DNA of 64,000 nt, taken from positions 52,280,558 through 52,344,557 of the forward strand of contig CM049310.1 of assembly GCA_026874595.1 (NCBI GenBank), given 5' to 3'. Shown one piece after another: positions 12,026 through 24,437 of this stretch. Origin of the DNA: Sipunculus nudus. Its lineage: Eukaryota; Annelida; Sipuncula; Golfingiida; Sipunculidae. Made by a program: the position numbers and the translations under genes. How positions within the stretch are numbered: the stretch's first letter is position 1; the number at the start of each line of letters is the position of its first letter. The notes below the pieces were generated by a model. That model saw only the letters and a program-made list of their open reading frames with translations, ran no database searches and was not told the origin of the DNA.

Positions 12026-12181
12026 ATGGAGGGCAACCTGCTGCTGCAGCCTCCTCATGAGTCTGAGCCAGCAGGCAGAGCCGTGGTCCCGATCAAACAG
12101 AGGTACCGCTCCGTAGGACGTGTCGGGAGGGTTACAGTTTTAAAGATTTACGGGCTGTCGCAGGAAAACAAGAGCTACTGA
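12026..12181 (+). CDS. Candidate first exon or small ORF, unknown product
   Basis: ATG at 12026 in a good context (GAGAAGATGG) opens a 51-codon frame starting MEGNLLLQPPHESEPAGRAV, with higher GC and more varied codons than the surroundings. An AG|GTACCG at 12102/12103 could be a splice donor, which would make the coding exon 12026-12102. It is rich in Pro, Glu and Leu with no signal peptide or known motif. I do not recognise it. It could be the N-terminus of a longer spliced protein or a chance ORF. Confidence 0.2.
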   Translation: MEGNLLLQPPHESEPAGRAVVPIKQRYRSVGRVGRVTVLKIYGLSQENKSY

Positions 12182-12766
12182 TACTGCTGAGAATTAGATA
12201 TGTTCTTGCTGTCACTCAGCATCTGATAGAAGATAAATAAGTTTGCTCATCAGCCGTAAAAGTCAAACTTTTGTGAATCATTATCGTCCTTTAATACCAC
12301 GCATAGCATTTATTGAAATTCTGTAAAACGTGCTATACGCCTCCATGAACATTTAATTTAACACTAATCGTTGACTAAAATAGTGGAATTTCTTTAGCCT
12401 CCATTTATTCCTGATTTCAAACTTTGTTGCTAATGTAATCATTTGTTAAATTTTTACCTTTTATTATTAAGAAATATAATTGATAAGTAACTGATATTCA
12501 TTGAAAAAAAACTTTAATGTATTGTAGGAATGGCCTGTGGTTTTGCCTTACGACAGAAGTCTTTTCTACCCAATAGGAATATCTGCCTGTCAAAGACATC
12601 GTGGGAAGACCGGGACTTCTTATCGCAAATGTAAAACTTTAAAATAATACGCATTTCACATGCGTATTTATGCTTCCAACATATTACTTTTTCAGTGAAA
12701 TTCTTACCACAAAACCATCCATGTCTGTGTAATTTGCTTTGAATAAATTCTTATCCAAAGTGCTTA
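12182..12766. other. Non-coding stretch
   Basis: AT-rich; nothing recognised. Confidence 0.4.
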
Positions 12767-13132
12767 AGCCGTCCTCCCTTCTACTTGGACGGAAGGATCG
12801 GTGGATGTGAGTGTGTTGTCGGCCGGGTTTTTTTATATAAAAATCCTGCAGTAAAATTCGGTTGCTAAATCCCTTGACAATATCAAGGTATTTCCGGCCG
12901 TTTTTATCCGGTATTCGGTAGATGTGATGGCGGAACCGAAAAAAAACCCGGCTGATTTACAACCTACCTTTACTTCTTTTTACCATTTCTGAAGCCATTA
13001 ATTATCCTCGAGACAAAATTTAAAGTGACCAAAATGACCGGAGAAATGTGGTGATCTGCAGGAAAAGTCGGTAGGTGTGCGGTTAAAAAAAATCAGCCGA
13101 CATAAAAAAAATCGGTAAAAGGAAGGCCGGCT
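12767..13132. mobile_element. Possible TIR element (MITE-like), 366 bp
   Basis: The left end AGCCGTCCTCCCTT (12767-12780) is the inverse of the right end AAGGAAGGCCGGCT (13119-13132) with two mismatches. The interior has several CCGGC/GCCGG words and T- or A-tracts, and no coding capacity. No convincing target-site duplication was found, so the boundaries are tentative. Confidence 0.35.
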
Positions 13133-13262
13133 CAACATTGCCCTCTTCACTACATTTACGCCACCTGACATCTGTGTATGTAGAAGTCAGTTTAGACGGG
13201 GATGTATTTCCGTAGGAACTTGATGCCCAAATTACGAAAATGACTGATTTAGTACGGGATAT

Positions 13263-13601
13263 GAACTAATGAAAAATGTTAGGTAACAAATTTTCAGTTC
13301 CCTCTAACACCGAAAATCCAAGATGGCCGCCTTCACCCATGGGAATTATTGAGTGTAGTGGATAAAGTGTACTTGCATATGTAACAGAACGACGTTTTCT
13401 TAGAAACTGAATAAGATTGTGCATGCTTTCAATTTATTTACACTTAAGCAGATGAATGAATGCATGTTGTAATATTTTATTAACCCTGTGACCCCAATGA
13501 ATCCAAGATGGCCACGTCTGCAGTCTTGACATAGAGATATATTATACTGTAATTGTCGCTTAAAAATTTATGATATTGGATCGATTTATACGTTTTTTTT
13601 T
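13263..13601 (+). repeat. Dispersed repeat with 'ATCCAAGATGGCC' phrases, interrupted by element B
   Basis: Carries AAAATGTTAGGTAACAAATT near 13271 and two AATCCAAGATGGCC phrases (about 13316 and 13499). It ends GGATCGATTTATACG plus a T run at 13593-13601, where element B is inserted. A related copy follows element B at 14820-15000, and a minus-strand relative lies around 17470-17545. Confidence 0.5.
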
Positions 13602-14819
13602 AGCTCAGCTGACTGTAAGTCATCTGAACTATAGTGATCACTCTTTGTCCGTCGTCCGTCTGTCCGTTTGTCTGTCCGTTAACCAGGCACAAATCGTAAC
13701 CGCTTGACCTAGAATCTTGTAACTTGACATTCTGAGAGGTCCATGAAAAATCTCATTGGAAACCAGAAATTAGATCTCTGTTGTCCATAACCTTTGAGCT
13801 ATGGGGCCCCAAAGGACCCCCCAGAATAGTCGAAAATTTCATACAAAAACTTCAATATCACATTAACTACATCACTGATGGTCATGATTTTTGGCATACA
13901 TATTGATCATGAGATGTACCATCAGGTCTTGCAGACTGGTGGCGCCACCTGTATTTCCGATTTTTCACGAATTTTTTTTTCTATTTTTGAAACCTTTAAA
14001 AATGTGAACATCTGTTAACAGGGCACAAATCGTAGAGACTGGACCTAGAAACTTCATTCTAGACAAAGTGATAGACCTACGAAAAGTCTCCATGGAAACC
14101 TGAAATAAGGTCTCTGTTACTCATATCCTTTGAGCTATGGGGCCCCAAAGTACCCCCCAGAATAGTAAAAAAAATTCATACAAAAACTTCAATATCTCAT
14201 TAACTACATCCCTGATGGTCATGATTTTCGGCATATATATTGATCATGAGATGTTTCATGAGGTTCTGCAGACTGGTGGCGCCACCTATATTTTCGATTT
14301 TTCATGATTTCTTTTTCTATTTTTGAGACCTTTAAAAATGTGAACATCTGTTAACAGAGCACAAATCGTAGAGACTGGACCTAGAAACTTCATTCTTGAC
14401 ACAGTGAGAGACCTATGAAAAGTCTCCATGGAAACCTGAAATAAGGTCTCTGCAGGTTACCCATATCCTTTAAGCTGTGGGGCTCCCAATTACCCCCCAG
14501 AATAATGGAAAAATTTATACAAAAACTGAAGTATCTAAACAACAACTGAAGAGATAACCATGATTCTTTGCATGGATATTAACCATTAAGTGTGTTTTTT
14601 AGTTTCTGCAGACTGGTGCAGCCACCTGTTTTTTTTTTTTTAGTTAACACATTTTTTCTCTATTTTTGAGATATATAAATACAGACACAATCTTCGGCTG
14701 TTGGTTCATCTGTTTGATGCTTCAGTTGAATGGGTATATACTACCATTCAGATGATAAAATTTCCTTCTGCGAATCTCTTCCCAGTCAGCTGAGCGTCAT
14801 GACCCATGGGTCACTTGTT
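13602..14819 (+). mobile_element. Element B: second copy of the element A family, three tandem units
   Basis: The 5' end repeats the hairpin (AGCTCAGCTGACT / AGTCATCTGAACT) and a GTCC-rich segment. Units of about 336 bp start near 13678, 14014 and 14350. The 3' end carries CAGTCAGCTGAGC (14783-14795), the exact 13-base inverse of the 5' GCTCAGCTGACTG, then the perfect palindrome TGACCCATGGGTCA (14800-14813) and CTTGTT. It differs from A in unit number (three against six) and in unit sequence, so the arrays have evolved separately. No transposase is encoded. The insertion is between a host T run and AATGTG. Confidence 0.75.
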
Positions 14820-15000
14820 AATGTGTTCTATCGATCGCAACAAGAAAGAAGTTTTTATGAATCCAAAAGAGCGGCCATGGCAATCTTACCATAGAGATAA
14901 TGATTAAATAATGAAGCTGTCGCAAAAAACTTATACTAAATGATTGGATCAATTTATACATTTTTTTAATGTGTTCTGTTATTTTCAACTAACAAGAAGT
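14820..15000 (+). repeat. Second copy of the host repeat, retaining an empty insertion site
   Basis: 14820-14860 completes the repeat copy split by element B (AATGTGTTCTATCGATCG...). A second copy then begins with AATCCAAAAGAGCGGCCATGG and runs through CATAGAGATAATG and GGATCAATTTATACA to a T run at 14961-14967 followed directly by AATGTGTTCTG. That junction is the uninterrupted equivalent of the element B insertion site. Confidence 0.6.
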
Positions 15001-15723
15001 TGTCGGAAGCTCACAGAGGGTACGCAAGGTCAAAGTCAAATGTGTGTACTAATATTTTAAAGCATAAAAATATCTTTGGCACTAAACTGTCATATGTTTT
15101 GCGTTACGGTGATCAAAAGGAAATAAACCTAATGAAATTGTTGCTCGTGATCACTTTCTTATATTGCTGATTCTCGCATAGTAGTACTATATGGTCTAGG
15201 TGCCTACCATAATTCAACAAAACAAACATTTAGAGTCAATTTATGTGGGCATATGGAAGATTCTAAGATTCCAAAAGCTTTGTTGGTGGTCATGTTACAG
15301 AAATATTCATGTCATATTAAACTATACCAGGTACCTTGTAGAACAGGGGGATCGGAAGAAAGCGTTGTCTAGATATTTTATATTTCTAGATAGTTTATCT
15401 GAATATGAGCTGAAACAGTTCTAATTGTTACAAGTTAAAGATAAGGTACATTTGTACCTCTAAAAACTAAAAAAGAGACAAATAATAAATGACATATGAG
15501 TATGCATTATTTCTAAAGGAAAGTTTGCACATTACGGGAATACAAATACCTACGTCACACTTGTTGGATAAAACGAACCATGTAGATCCGGACATAAAGG
15601 TCAACACCATGGATGAAATCTTCTTTTTGTTTATATTTTTTTGAGTAGAGGTAGCCCCTCCATTTTTTAATGCAAACTTGACTGCATATAGGTACATCTG
15701 CAGATTTCTATTCTGGTTTCGGA
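15001..15723. other. Non-coding stretch
   Basis: Short ORFs only; nothing recognised. Confidence 0.4.
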
Positions 15724-15935
15724 CTCTCATTTTAGATCCTGGTGTTCACCAAACCCCAATGACTACTGCCCCTTGAGGTCCTGGGTGCTTAATCAGCCCT
15801 ATTGCTGGGTCATACCACCGAGGATCCCCCGAAAGGCGCACTCGTTCGTGAGTGAAACACGGCCGTTGGCACGACCTTCCCTTCCCATTACGCCTGAATG
15901 GAATCAATGTCGAGTGTGCATCAACCAGGAGATGC
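15724..15935 (-). mobile_element. SINE copy 2 (body)
   Basis: On the minus strand it reads GTGTTTCACTCACGAACGAG, TGCGCCTTTCGGGG, GACCCAGCAATAGGG, CACCCAGGACC, GCAGTAGTCATTGGGG and CAGGATCTAAAATGAGAG in that order, matching the body of the SINE at 24511-24733. The tRNA-like head is decayed or absent. It carries the ACCCAGGACC segment shared with copy 1 but lost from copy 3. Confidence 0.6.
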
Positions 15936-17482
15936 AAATGCCATAATAATGTAAACCGTCAGATCATATTTTTATTCCCTAGCAATTGAATTATTTAATG
16001 AAGTATGTGTGATTTGCCTCGTTAAGATAACATCTAAATATTTGCATACTTATTAAGGCAGTCTTTCCTTAATGGCATTCTGCGTGGTCATATCACCAGA
16101 TTATAGATCCCCTAATTGCATTCGTGTCTGAGTGAGGCACAACCTTTCTGTTAGTCTGCAGGTATTTCCGATTTTCCCACTGACTGTCTTTCAGGCATAG
16201 TTGTGCCTAAATCTTGACGTACTTGGTCCCGATTATCCGACATTAACCTACGGGGTTCTTAAAAGTACATGTAATTGAATTTGCCAGATGCCATTTACTT
16301 GTACACATTAATCATTTTTTTTACGGACCGCACCAGTATGACCCTGTGCACGTGTAGCAGATGTGTTGTCTTCTTTCGTTCGCCAACCTTCTTTTGTCAG
16401 GGCAGCATATTTTTCTGTTTTACTCTTACAATCTTTTTTGTGACAATTACAATAAAAGCTGACCTATATCCACCCGTGTTCAAGTAAACTCCAAAGATAT
16501 TCAGACAAAGGTTCCTACTGAAGCTCCTCGAAGTGTACCAGGCGTCCGGAATTGTTAAAATGCTATAGATTGTTCCTGTATTAGGATCAACACGGCTGTT
16601 TTAATCTTATTTTACTAACCACACAAATTGATTTCAATATTGGTGTTTTGCATTAAAAGTGTTGACGATTAATACTAAGCATTAAATCAGCAGAGAATTA
16701 GCAAAATGTGAAATATGTAACACGTACATAATCCCTTGGAGATTTTGTACAAAATAGGCCAGAAAACGTTGATATCGCGCGCACAGGCGGCTTGTTTTGT
16801 TTATATAATAAAACAAATTCAACAATGGCATCGGACAGCAAGTCAGATAGGCGAGAGTTTTGCAAATGGCGTTTTGCAACAAATAATCTTTCTGCCTCCA
16901 CATACGTGCCACATACCATGTTAGGTTACATTACTTCCCGTTTGTCAACATTGCTGAGTTTACAAACATGTTCTTAATCAACAAGTTCATACATCCTTCA
17001 CGGAGGTATTACTACAACTTTCCAAAACCAGAATTACCTTTAGATCATTGATATTTACACAGAGAAGCCAGAAATCACAAATTCTCTTTCAAAAAGGTAG
17101 GTGAATGGGCACCTTTAAGGTCCATTTGAAAACCATATGACAGTATCTAAGAGTAATGAATTTTAATATCGTCCCCATGATATATTATTCTGCCAAGACA
17201 ATTATTAATACTGTTGATTATTTGAAAACCATATTACATTATACATATTACATAATTATGTATATGACAGCGTAGTATCCAAGATGTCTCATGTAATTCT
17301 TAAGATCGAAGGTTGGTAAATAGGTTTGACCTTGATCTTGAATACCCTCCCTAACCTTTGGATAGCTCCTGGAGTAGTTAGTATTAACAGTACACATTAA
17401 AAATCTTGTAAATCGGTCCAATACTAATCATTTTGATGCGATAGTTACAATATCAAAGCAATATCTTGGCCTTTTTTATGAT
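15936..17482. other. Non-coding stretch
   Basis: Contains a small ORF from an ATG at 16825 (context ACAACAATGG) reading MASDSKSDRREFCKWRF, not recognised and without clear splice signals. The right end, about 17150-17482, has weak similarity to the host repeat at 13263 on the opposite strand. Confidence 0.35.
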
Positions 17483-17509
17483 GGGGGTTTGGGGGTGGGG
17501 GTCAGGGGG
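17483..17509 (+). other. Strong G-quadruplex motif
   Basis: Four runs of five G separated by TTT, T and TCA (17483-17487, 17491-17495, 17497-17501, 17505-17509). This meets the usual rule for an intramolecular G-quadruplex. It sits in a minus-strand relative of the host repeat, whose other copies have a CCCTGACCCC phrase in the corresponding place. Confidence 0.8.
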
Positions 17510-18069
<560 letters not shown>

Positions 18070-18077
18070 TTTCATAC

Positions 18078-18134
18078 ATGTTCGGGATGAAGACGCTGTG
18101 TGCAGCTGGCCTTGGGCCAGATTCAGGCTTTGAG
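18078..18134 (+). CDS. Candidate short first exon with strong splice donor
   Basis: ATG at 18078 opens [19 protein letters not shown] and is followed exactly in phase 0 by GAG|GTAAGT at 18134/18135, close to the ideal donor. The 57-nt segment has higher GC than its flanks and lies right after the TA microsatellite. No downstream exon was identified and the peptide matches nothing I know. Donor-like sequences arise by chance at this scale, so this is only a lead. Confidence 0.2.
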
Positions 18135-19400
18135 GTAAGTATGCGCTTTGGGAGTGTCTTCTTTTAGGTACATGCACGAGAGTATTGTTACAGCTATGTT
18201 ACAGGTTTTTTTTCGGCCACGTGCGGTAACACGGAAAAGCGAGGCGATTAGATCTCCATGTCAGTAAGGTCTTTGAGATTCCCAGTTGGGTAATCGCATT
18301 TGTTGGGTATGACCATGGCAATGAGAGGAAACAAAATGCTCATACTAAATGCCAGGACAAAATACTCTCTAGACAACATCTTCTATCGACTAGGGAGTTT
18401 CAACGGCAATTCTAGACTTGCCTGCTTCTAATTCATAAAGAAAACAAACTTTGACAAGCGAAGTGTTTGGTTAATTTTTAGATTCTAACCGAATTATAGA
18501 ACGGATTCTCTGCGGGGCAGTTGTGTGAATCTGACCCGAATTTATGCTCCAGGGGAATTTTGTCCGGAGCTAATGAGGTATCACCTCCGGCCTATGGTGT
18601 TGAAAACGTTTGACAGTCTTCGATTAAAAATAATTACTTGAGGAGAGTGGATGTTACTTGAATATTTGATTAATAAACAACTTATGAACAAAAATTCAAC
18701 GAAATCACACATCAAAACATGTACGTAAATTAACGTCCTCATTGGCATTTGTGCAATCAAAAAATGTTTACCATATGGCATGGGTGTCAACTTCATATTT
18801 ATTGCTATTCATATCCTATCGAAACAAACGTACCACTTTTTACGGTATTCCAAACATTCACGAATAAACTGATAGAAAATGCATGCCAACGTAACTTTAA
18901 ACGTGCAAATTCAGTTTGAAAACCACTGCAGAAGGATCACAAAAAAGAAAAAAAAGTTCTTTTCAAGGAATATAACCGAACAAATATACATAAATAGGGA
19001 AACATGTATTACTATGATAATCCTTGTTATATGCGTAATACTCCGGGGAAATATATAATATCTTGCCACCTGCCTAATGTATAATAACAGAAAATATCAA
19101 ATGTTTCATTATTCAGTGTTACTTGAGGCCATACAAGGCATGTGAAATAAACATGAAATACATTAATTGTTCTTAAATTAGATTATTATGGTATTTGCAA
19201 ATATTTCGTTCTAAAAGTGAATGCAGACTTCTGTACACAAGTAAGAAAATAACCCATTCAGTGGTGCAGAATACACGCCAATAGATGGCTGTCCCGCGCG
19301 AATTAAGATTCTCAAGCTGTTACTTCTCTGTTTCTTCTTCCATGTCCCCTCTCCTTGTTTGGGAACATGCGCAAGCACAAGAACAGACCTCTGGTCATGC
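18135..19400. other. Non-coding stretch
   Basis: Nothing recognised apart from the flank of the hairpin element at 19401. Confidence 0.4.
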
Positions 19401-19576
19401 AGTCTTGTTATGGTACACAGACACAGATGAAAAGTGATTTCTCACACGCAGAACCATAACAACGTATAAAACAGGTGAACTGGAGTCATCCAGTCTTGTT
19501 ATGGTACACAGACACAAATGGAAAGTGTTTACTCACACGCAGAACCATAACAACGTATAAAACAGGTGAACTGGAG
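19401..19576 (+). mobile_element. Small hairpin element, tandem pair of 91 bp units
   Basis: Two head-to-tail units start at 19401 and 19492, each with TTGTTATGGT and its exact inverse ACCATAACAA about 38 bases apart, followed by GTATAAAACAGGTGAACTGGAG. They differ at only a few positions. A third, diverged single copy lies at 42886-42970. This looks like a MITE-like or foldback element that was duplicated locally. Confidence 0.6.
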
Positions 19577-20758
19577 AAAGTAAATCTGTTTTTTTTTGTT
19601 TGGAAACTTGCTCCCGGAAAAAAATTAACAGTAGTGTGAGGTAAGGCACATATTATTGCAAATGATTTTGCACCGTTGTATAAGGTACAGGATAATGGTT
19701 ATAACGATCATTCAAATATACACTCCGGGACAACAATTAGAATATGGTCAAAATAAAACACCACGAACATTTCAGTGGCCCATATTTTTCACTGTTCGGC
19801 GGGTTTTAGTGAAAATCGGTTATGTCGTTTTTGTGTAATCCTGCAGACTGGCTAAGAAAACGAGCAAACAGACCTGGGCGAAAGTTTAACCTCTTTTGAG
19901 GGGCTCGTGTGGTGCCTGTCCTGACGTGATACGTGTTTTTGTTCGTGCCCGAGCTTTACTGATACCAACAGCGTCTCTGCCTTGACTTCCCCCAAATTAA
20001 AGATATATTGATCATGGTGGAGTTCTTGTACGGAGCCCCTGGCTACATTCAGATTTTATAAGACCAGGCTTTGTCTTCATGTAAATTGGAAATGCCAAAC
20101 GTAAGATACAACAGATTACCCGCAGAGGCCAAGCATTTAAGAAAACAGGTCGTCACCTTTCAGAAATTTGCTTTGGGGTATGATCTGAAAACAACTGAAA
20201 ATTCTTTGTTGAAAAAGAACTCTTTTTGCAGTTACAGATTAATGCTACAGATAGTAGTGCTAATCTTTTAGCAGTATATTTACTTTTGATAGACCGTAAC
20301 TATTGGGTGTCAAAGTACAGTGAAGTTAATATGCTGGGTTTAATTATTTGTCCATTACAAATACATTTATCTGGAAGCCCAAAAATCGTCTGTGTTGTAA
20401 ATTAAAAGATATGTTGGGTTGGCGATATTTTTTTAAATTTCCTAATATTAATCTCTAAACTTTTAATATTACTGATCATCCATATGTTGATTATCTTCCC
20501 TTTTTAATATCGCCCTTGAGAGAACAGGTGTGCCGGCCTTGGACATGTATTGTCCTTCAAGACTTTATCCGTAACGGAACTTATTCATAGAATTTTCACC
20601 TCCACAGATGAAATCTATACCTGGAGTGTAGCCAGGAAAATACTCCTGCCGCATTGAGTTAAACAAAGGTCACGAAATCAAGATGTCTGGAGACTTATGT
20701 TTAGATTAAGAGAGCACGCCTCGGTTCATTATTAAGACGAAAATTACCATTATTTTAG
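19577..20758. other. Non-coding stretch
   Basis: A short ORF near 20071 was not recognised. Nothing else was seen. Confidence 0.4.
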
Positions 20759-20816
20759 CAATAATAATAATAATTATAATAATAATAATAATAATAAATG
20801 TTAATAATAATAATAA
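20759..20816. repeat. (AAT)n microsatellite
   Basis: About 58 bp of AAT/ATA trinucleotides with two small interruptions. Confidence 0.9.
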
Positions 20817-20851
20817 CTAGAATGAGGTACTTATTTCCAATGCAAAAACAG

Positions 20852-21285
20852 ATATGTCTCCCCTCGCTAAATACATCCCATCACCAAATTTGTTGACAAA
20901 AAATGCGGACAAATAAAAAAAAATGGCATTCATATATAATTTCTATTCCAGTTGATCTGACTATGAGATGAAGGTCAAGGTCCAATCCGAGATTTTGGTA
21001 GAAATATTAATGAGTGGAATTTCATGAAAATATACTAAGTGGGTCAAAAGATATAGCGTTCACAAATAATTTCTATTCCGGTTGATTTGACCTTGTAGAT
21101 CCAGGTCCAGGTCATAAGTTTTTGAACTTGTCAAACAACTTGAGGGAAATATGCGATGCTGGTCGAAACCATTTAAATTTCAAAATTCATGAAAAAAATG
21201 TTGAGTCGTTCAAAAGTTGTCGCGTTCACAAGAAATGACACAGACGACGACAGACCAAACACTATATGTCTCACCCCTATGGGAT
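20852..21285 (+). repeat. Dispersed repeat bounded by ATATGTCTC phrases
   Basis: Starts ATATGTCTCCCCTCGC and ends ATATGTCTCACCCCTATGGG. Inside, TCATATATAATTTCTATTCC (about 20926) and TCACAAATAATTTCTATTCC (about 21058) begin two diverged sub-units about 131 bp apart, each containing a GGTCAAGGTCC- or GGTCCAGGTC-like phrase. GACGACGACAG precedes the right end. No coding capacity. It is probably a non-autonomous element with a tandem core, related in style but not in sequence to element A. Confidence 0.45.
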
Positions 21286-22395
21286 GAAATATTATCATCA
21301 TTGCCACTGTTTATATATTTGATTAAAATTTAAGAAAACCTGGTGAACAGACATAAGTATATCCTGAGATGGGAATTCAACTGACGGGTTAATAATAATT
21401 CAATGGCCTTAGCATATGGTTAAGAGAAAATCAATTACCATTCATGTAAACAGTCCCTGCTCTTTGTTCCAAGGACCAAAATATTTCCAAGAAACTAATA
21501 TCTAGTTAATCATTTTGGTTTCCGGTCAGACTATGTACACAATATGCCGTAAGCCACCTCAGATTGGATGGAGATACCATGCAGAAAGAACACAGAGCTT
21601 TCCGTGACGTTCCATTATCAAAGGACGCAGGATACTGGATTCAAAGATTTCTTGCCATCTGATAAAACACGGCCGCTCAAAAGAAATCAGTCAGATGTGG
21701 AGATATTGCGGATGTGTTATAAGACCTTGACATTTTTCTCCAATACTGTTTTGCCATTTATTACTGCCATCTGAGGAAATTGTGAAGATAAGTTAATAAT
21801 TCAGCAGAGTAAAGAAACAAAAAATATTATATTTATGCATATTCGTAGATATTTAAAAGTTTATCTTAGGAAAATAAGGGAGATAAGGCTTTTATTCAGT
21901 AGAGAAAAGAAACAAAATATTATGCATGCATTGTTGAGATAGTTGAAGTTTTTCTTAGGAAATATTCAATGACAATAAACCGGAAACGGTTATAAAACTT
22001 AGAAGTTTTAAGTTTCATCTGGTTCTTGTGTCTTAGAAAAAATGGACAGGATCGGACCAGTTATCATTGACATGTTTTGGCGATTTGCTTCAACATTTGG
22101 TGTTCACTGTGTGTAAGATTAAGAAATATCGTTTGCAAACAAATATTTCTGAAACGACTAAAATTATCAGCTCCAACATTCTCACTTATACTGACTGGTA
22201 TCTAAACTACAGGTGTCGCCACATATATTGACTTGTAAAACAATCATATAATCAAAGAAAATATAATGCTTCAGCTTTCATATTCGGGTCAACTATTATT
22301 TAGAGACAAGGAAAACATGTAACTGCACTCTTTTCATTATTATATTGTTACCCACATTCATGCATAGTTTTTCACAAAGTCTCTTGTTGAGATTG
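21286..22395. other. Non-coding stretch
   Basis: Contains a diverged local duplication near 21785-21975 (CAGTAGAGAAAAGAAACAAA and CAGCAGAGTAAAGAAACAAA). Nothing else recognised. Confidence 0.35.
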
Positions 22396-23306
22396 TGTTA
22401 CATATGTCTGTTTTATTGTGAGCTGTTGACATGTTTCTTTATTGTACGCTGTTGGCATTCTGATTCGTGTTTGGCTCAAGCCCTGGGCGTTGCTATGGTA
22501 CAGCGTTCCTTGTTCTAGCTGGCCTGGTACGGCCGACGTGTAAACACAGCGGTCATGCTAGTCTGGGGCTTTCTCGCCTGGCCGAGCCGGGCCGGCCCAC
22601 GTGTGAACCCTGATATGTATAAACACAGCATTCGTTGTTCTAGATGTTACCTGTAACGTGTGTACTAGGTTTTTTGGACTGTTAGAGAAAAGGAAAGTTA
22701 TCGACTTGAGGTGAAAGGTTATAAATAAGAGGCTATGTTTTAGTGCCGAGAGAGAGGAGAGATATATTCCAGCGGACACACAAGAGTAAAAGTCAGTTTG
22801 TGGACCTTTTTCTATAATTGCGGCAGTTATAGCTTTTCTTCGAATTTGTAACAGATTTTAATTAGTCTTCAGTTTGCCTTTGGGATCACTATCAGAACCT
22901 CACTTTTGGATTACAACGGATTGATTTTGTAAATGAACTGGACTGTTATTCTCTGAGAAGATTTTTCTGAACTGTTCATCTAAGTTGTACGTTATAAAGG
23001 ATTGTTGTCGCTGTGACAGTAGTGGTATCCAGGTACTTTACACTTTAGTTATATACTTGTATTGATTTGCTGTTGTACTGTTGTTATACAGTGAAAATAT
23101 ATTGATTTAGTGTATTGTAATGTTAGGATTGTTTTAAGAATAAATTATAATTATTTGTTTACAACGAAAAAAAACACTGACTTCTTTATTCATTCCCCTA
23201 GACATTTCACGCCGCCTAGTGTTACAGAATCTGATTTTTTTTATCTCCATAACAAAATTTATGTTCGTCACGACTAGGTGATCTGTTGATATTAGGTTCC
23301 GTAACA
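22396..23306 (+). mobile_element. Solo LTR 1 of a retrotransposon family, 911 bp
   Basis: Begins TGTTACATATG and ends CCGTAACA, giving the short inverted ends TGTTAC/GTAACA typical of LTRs. ATTG flanks both sides (22392-22395 and 23307-23310), a candidate 4-bp target-site duplication. A TATA box (TATAAATA, 22720-22727) and a polyadenylation signal (AATAAA, 23139-23144) lie in the expected order. It is clearly related to the LTR at 27190-28012: both carry a GGCTTTCYCGCCTGGCCGAG block, a CCAGCGGACAC block and the same 3' end. No gag or pol coding lies on either side, supporting a solo LTR left by recombination. Confidence 0.65.
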
Positions 23307-24437
23307 ATTGGTAGATTACAGCTATTAGTTAAATGCTTAGCATTACGAGACACCGCTAGCAGAAAACCTTAAAAACCTGATATACAAACAGTTTCTTATT
23401 AACTCTCCATGCAAACTGAGAAAAATCGCCGAAACGGGAAGGCATAATATGGTGAGCCCCATACCACACACTATACAAATAAACACCATAGGGAAATTAA
23501 ATATAAACTATTGGTCATTATCATACAACTCCTGATCTGTGAATATGTGCTATGCTTCAGTTATAAATTATATAAAATATCCGACGTATTTTTTTATATA
23601 ACCAGTATAATATATACCTTTATAATATATATATATATATATAATATATTATAATATATTAACTGTTATATTTGTGTGTGATATATAAGGAACACCCAAG
23701 GGGGAAAAAACGCTTATCTTCGTTATGTAATTCTAGCGCATTATTCGGTCGTGCCTTGATAAATGTCCGAACGATATTGGCCGGCCGTGCTTCCATGAGC
23801 CGAGCGTCACTTTACACACAAAAACTAGAATTTCTTAGGCGTCGCCAAAAGACCTTGTTTGAGAACGATTTAGTTTAACCTTCAGTTTTAATATAGATTC
23901 AAGGTTAGCACACGATAAGATCAAGAACCGCAGAATTACTTTTTGAGTCTAACCTCCCACTACCATAGCACAAAATGTTAACTAATTTATATATAATTGA
24001 AACAATTTCTGGAGAATTTAAAAACCGTTCTTAATATGCGGTTACGTCAATAGTTTATTATCTACTGTATAACTGCGTGCTGTAGGGTGCGGTTTTGATT
24101 TTAATGTAACATTTTTTTGCATTTACCTAGGCTAATCATTTTTAGATTGGACGGGTCTCGTTATGTAATATGTTTTGGATGATTATAACGATTTTCACGA
24201 TATTATTTTTAGAAGTATGAGCTAATAATTCATTGGTTCTTTTGTAAGTTCGTAGCAGTAACAGCCTATTACATATAAAAATTCAAACAAGAGAAACCAA
24301 TAGTCTCAGCCTTCATGAGGTTTATGGCTCGCCTTTTGTCTATCGGGATTCGTTCGCCACCTAGCCTCATAAAGTCCATATTATTATTATCAGAGTTATC
24401 AAAGTTTTTGTAATATTTGCTCAAGCTACTTCTTGTT
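23307..24437. other. Non-coding stretch with short TA array
   Basis: ATATAT array at about 23620-23662. A 68-codon ORF follows it and was not recognised. No reverse transcriptase, integrase or gag-like motif is present, which argues against this being the inside of an LTR element. Confidence 0.4.
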
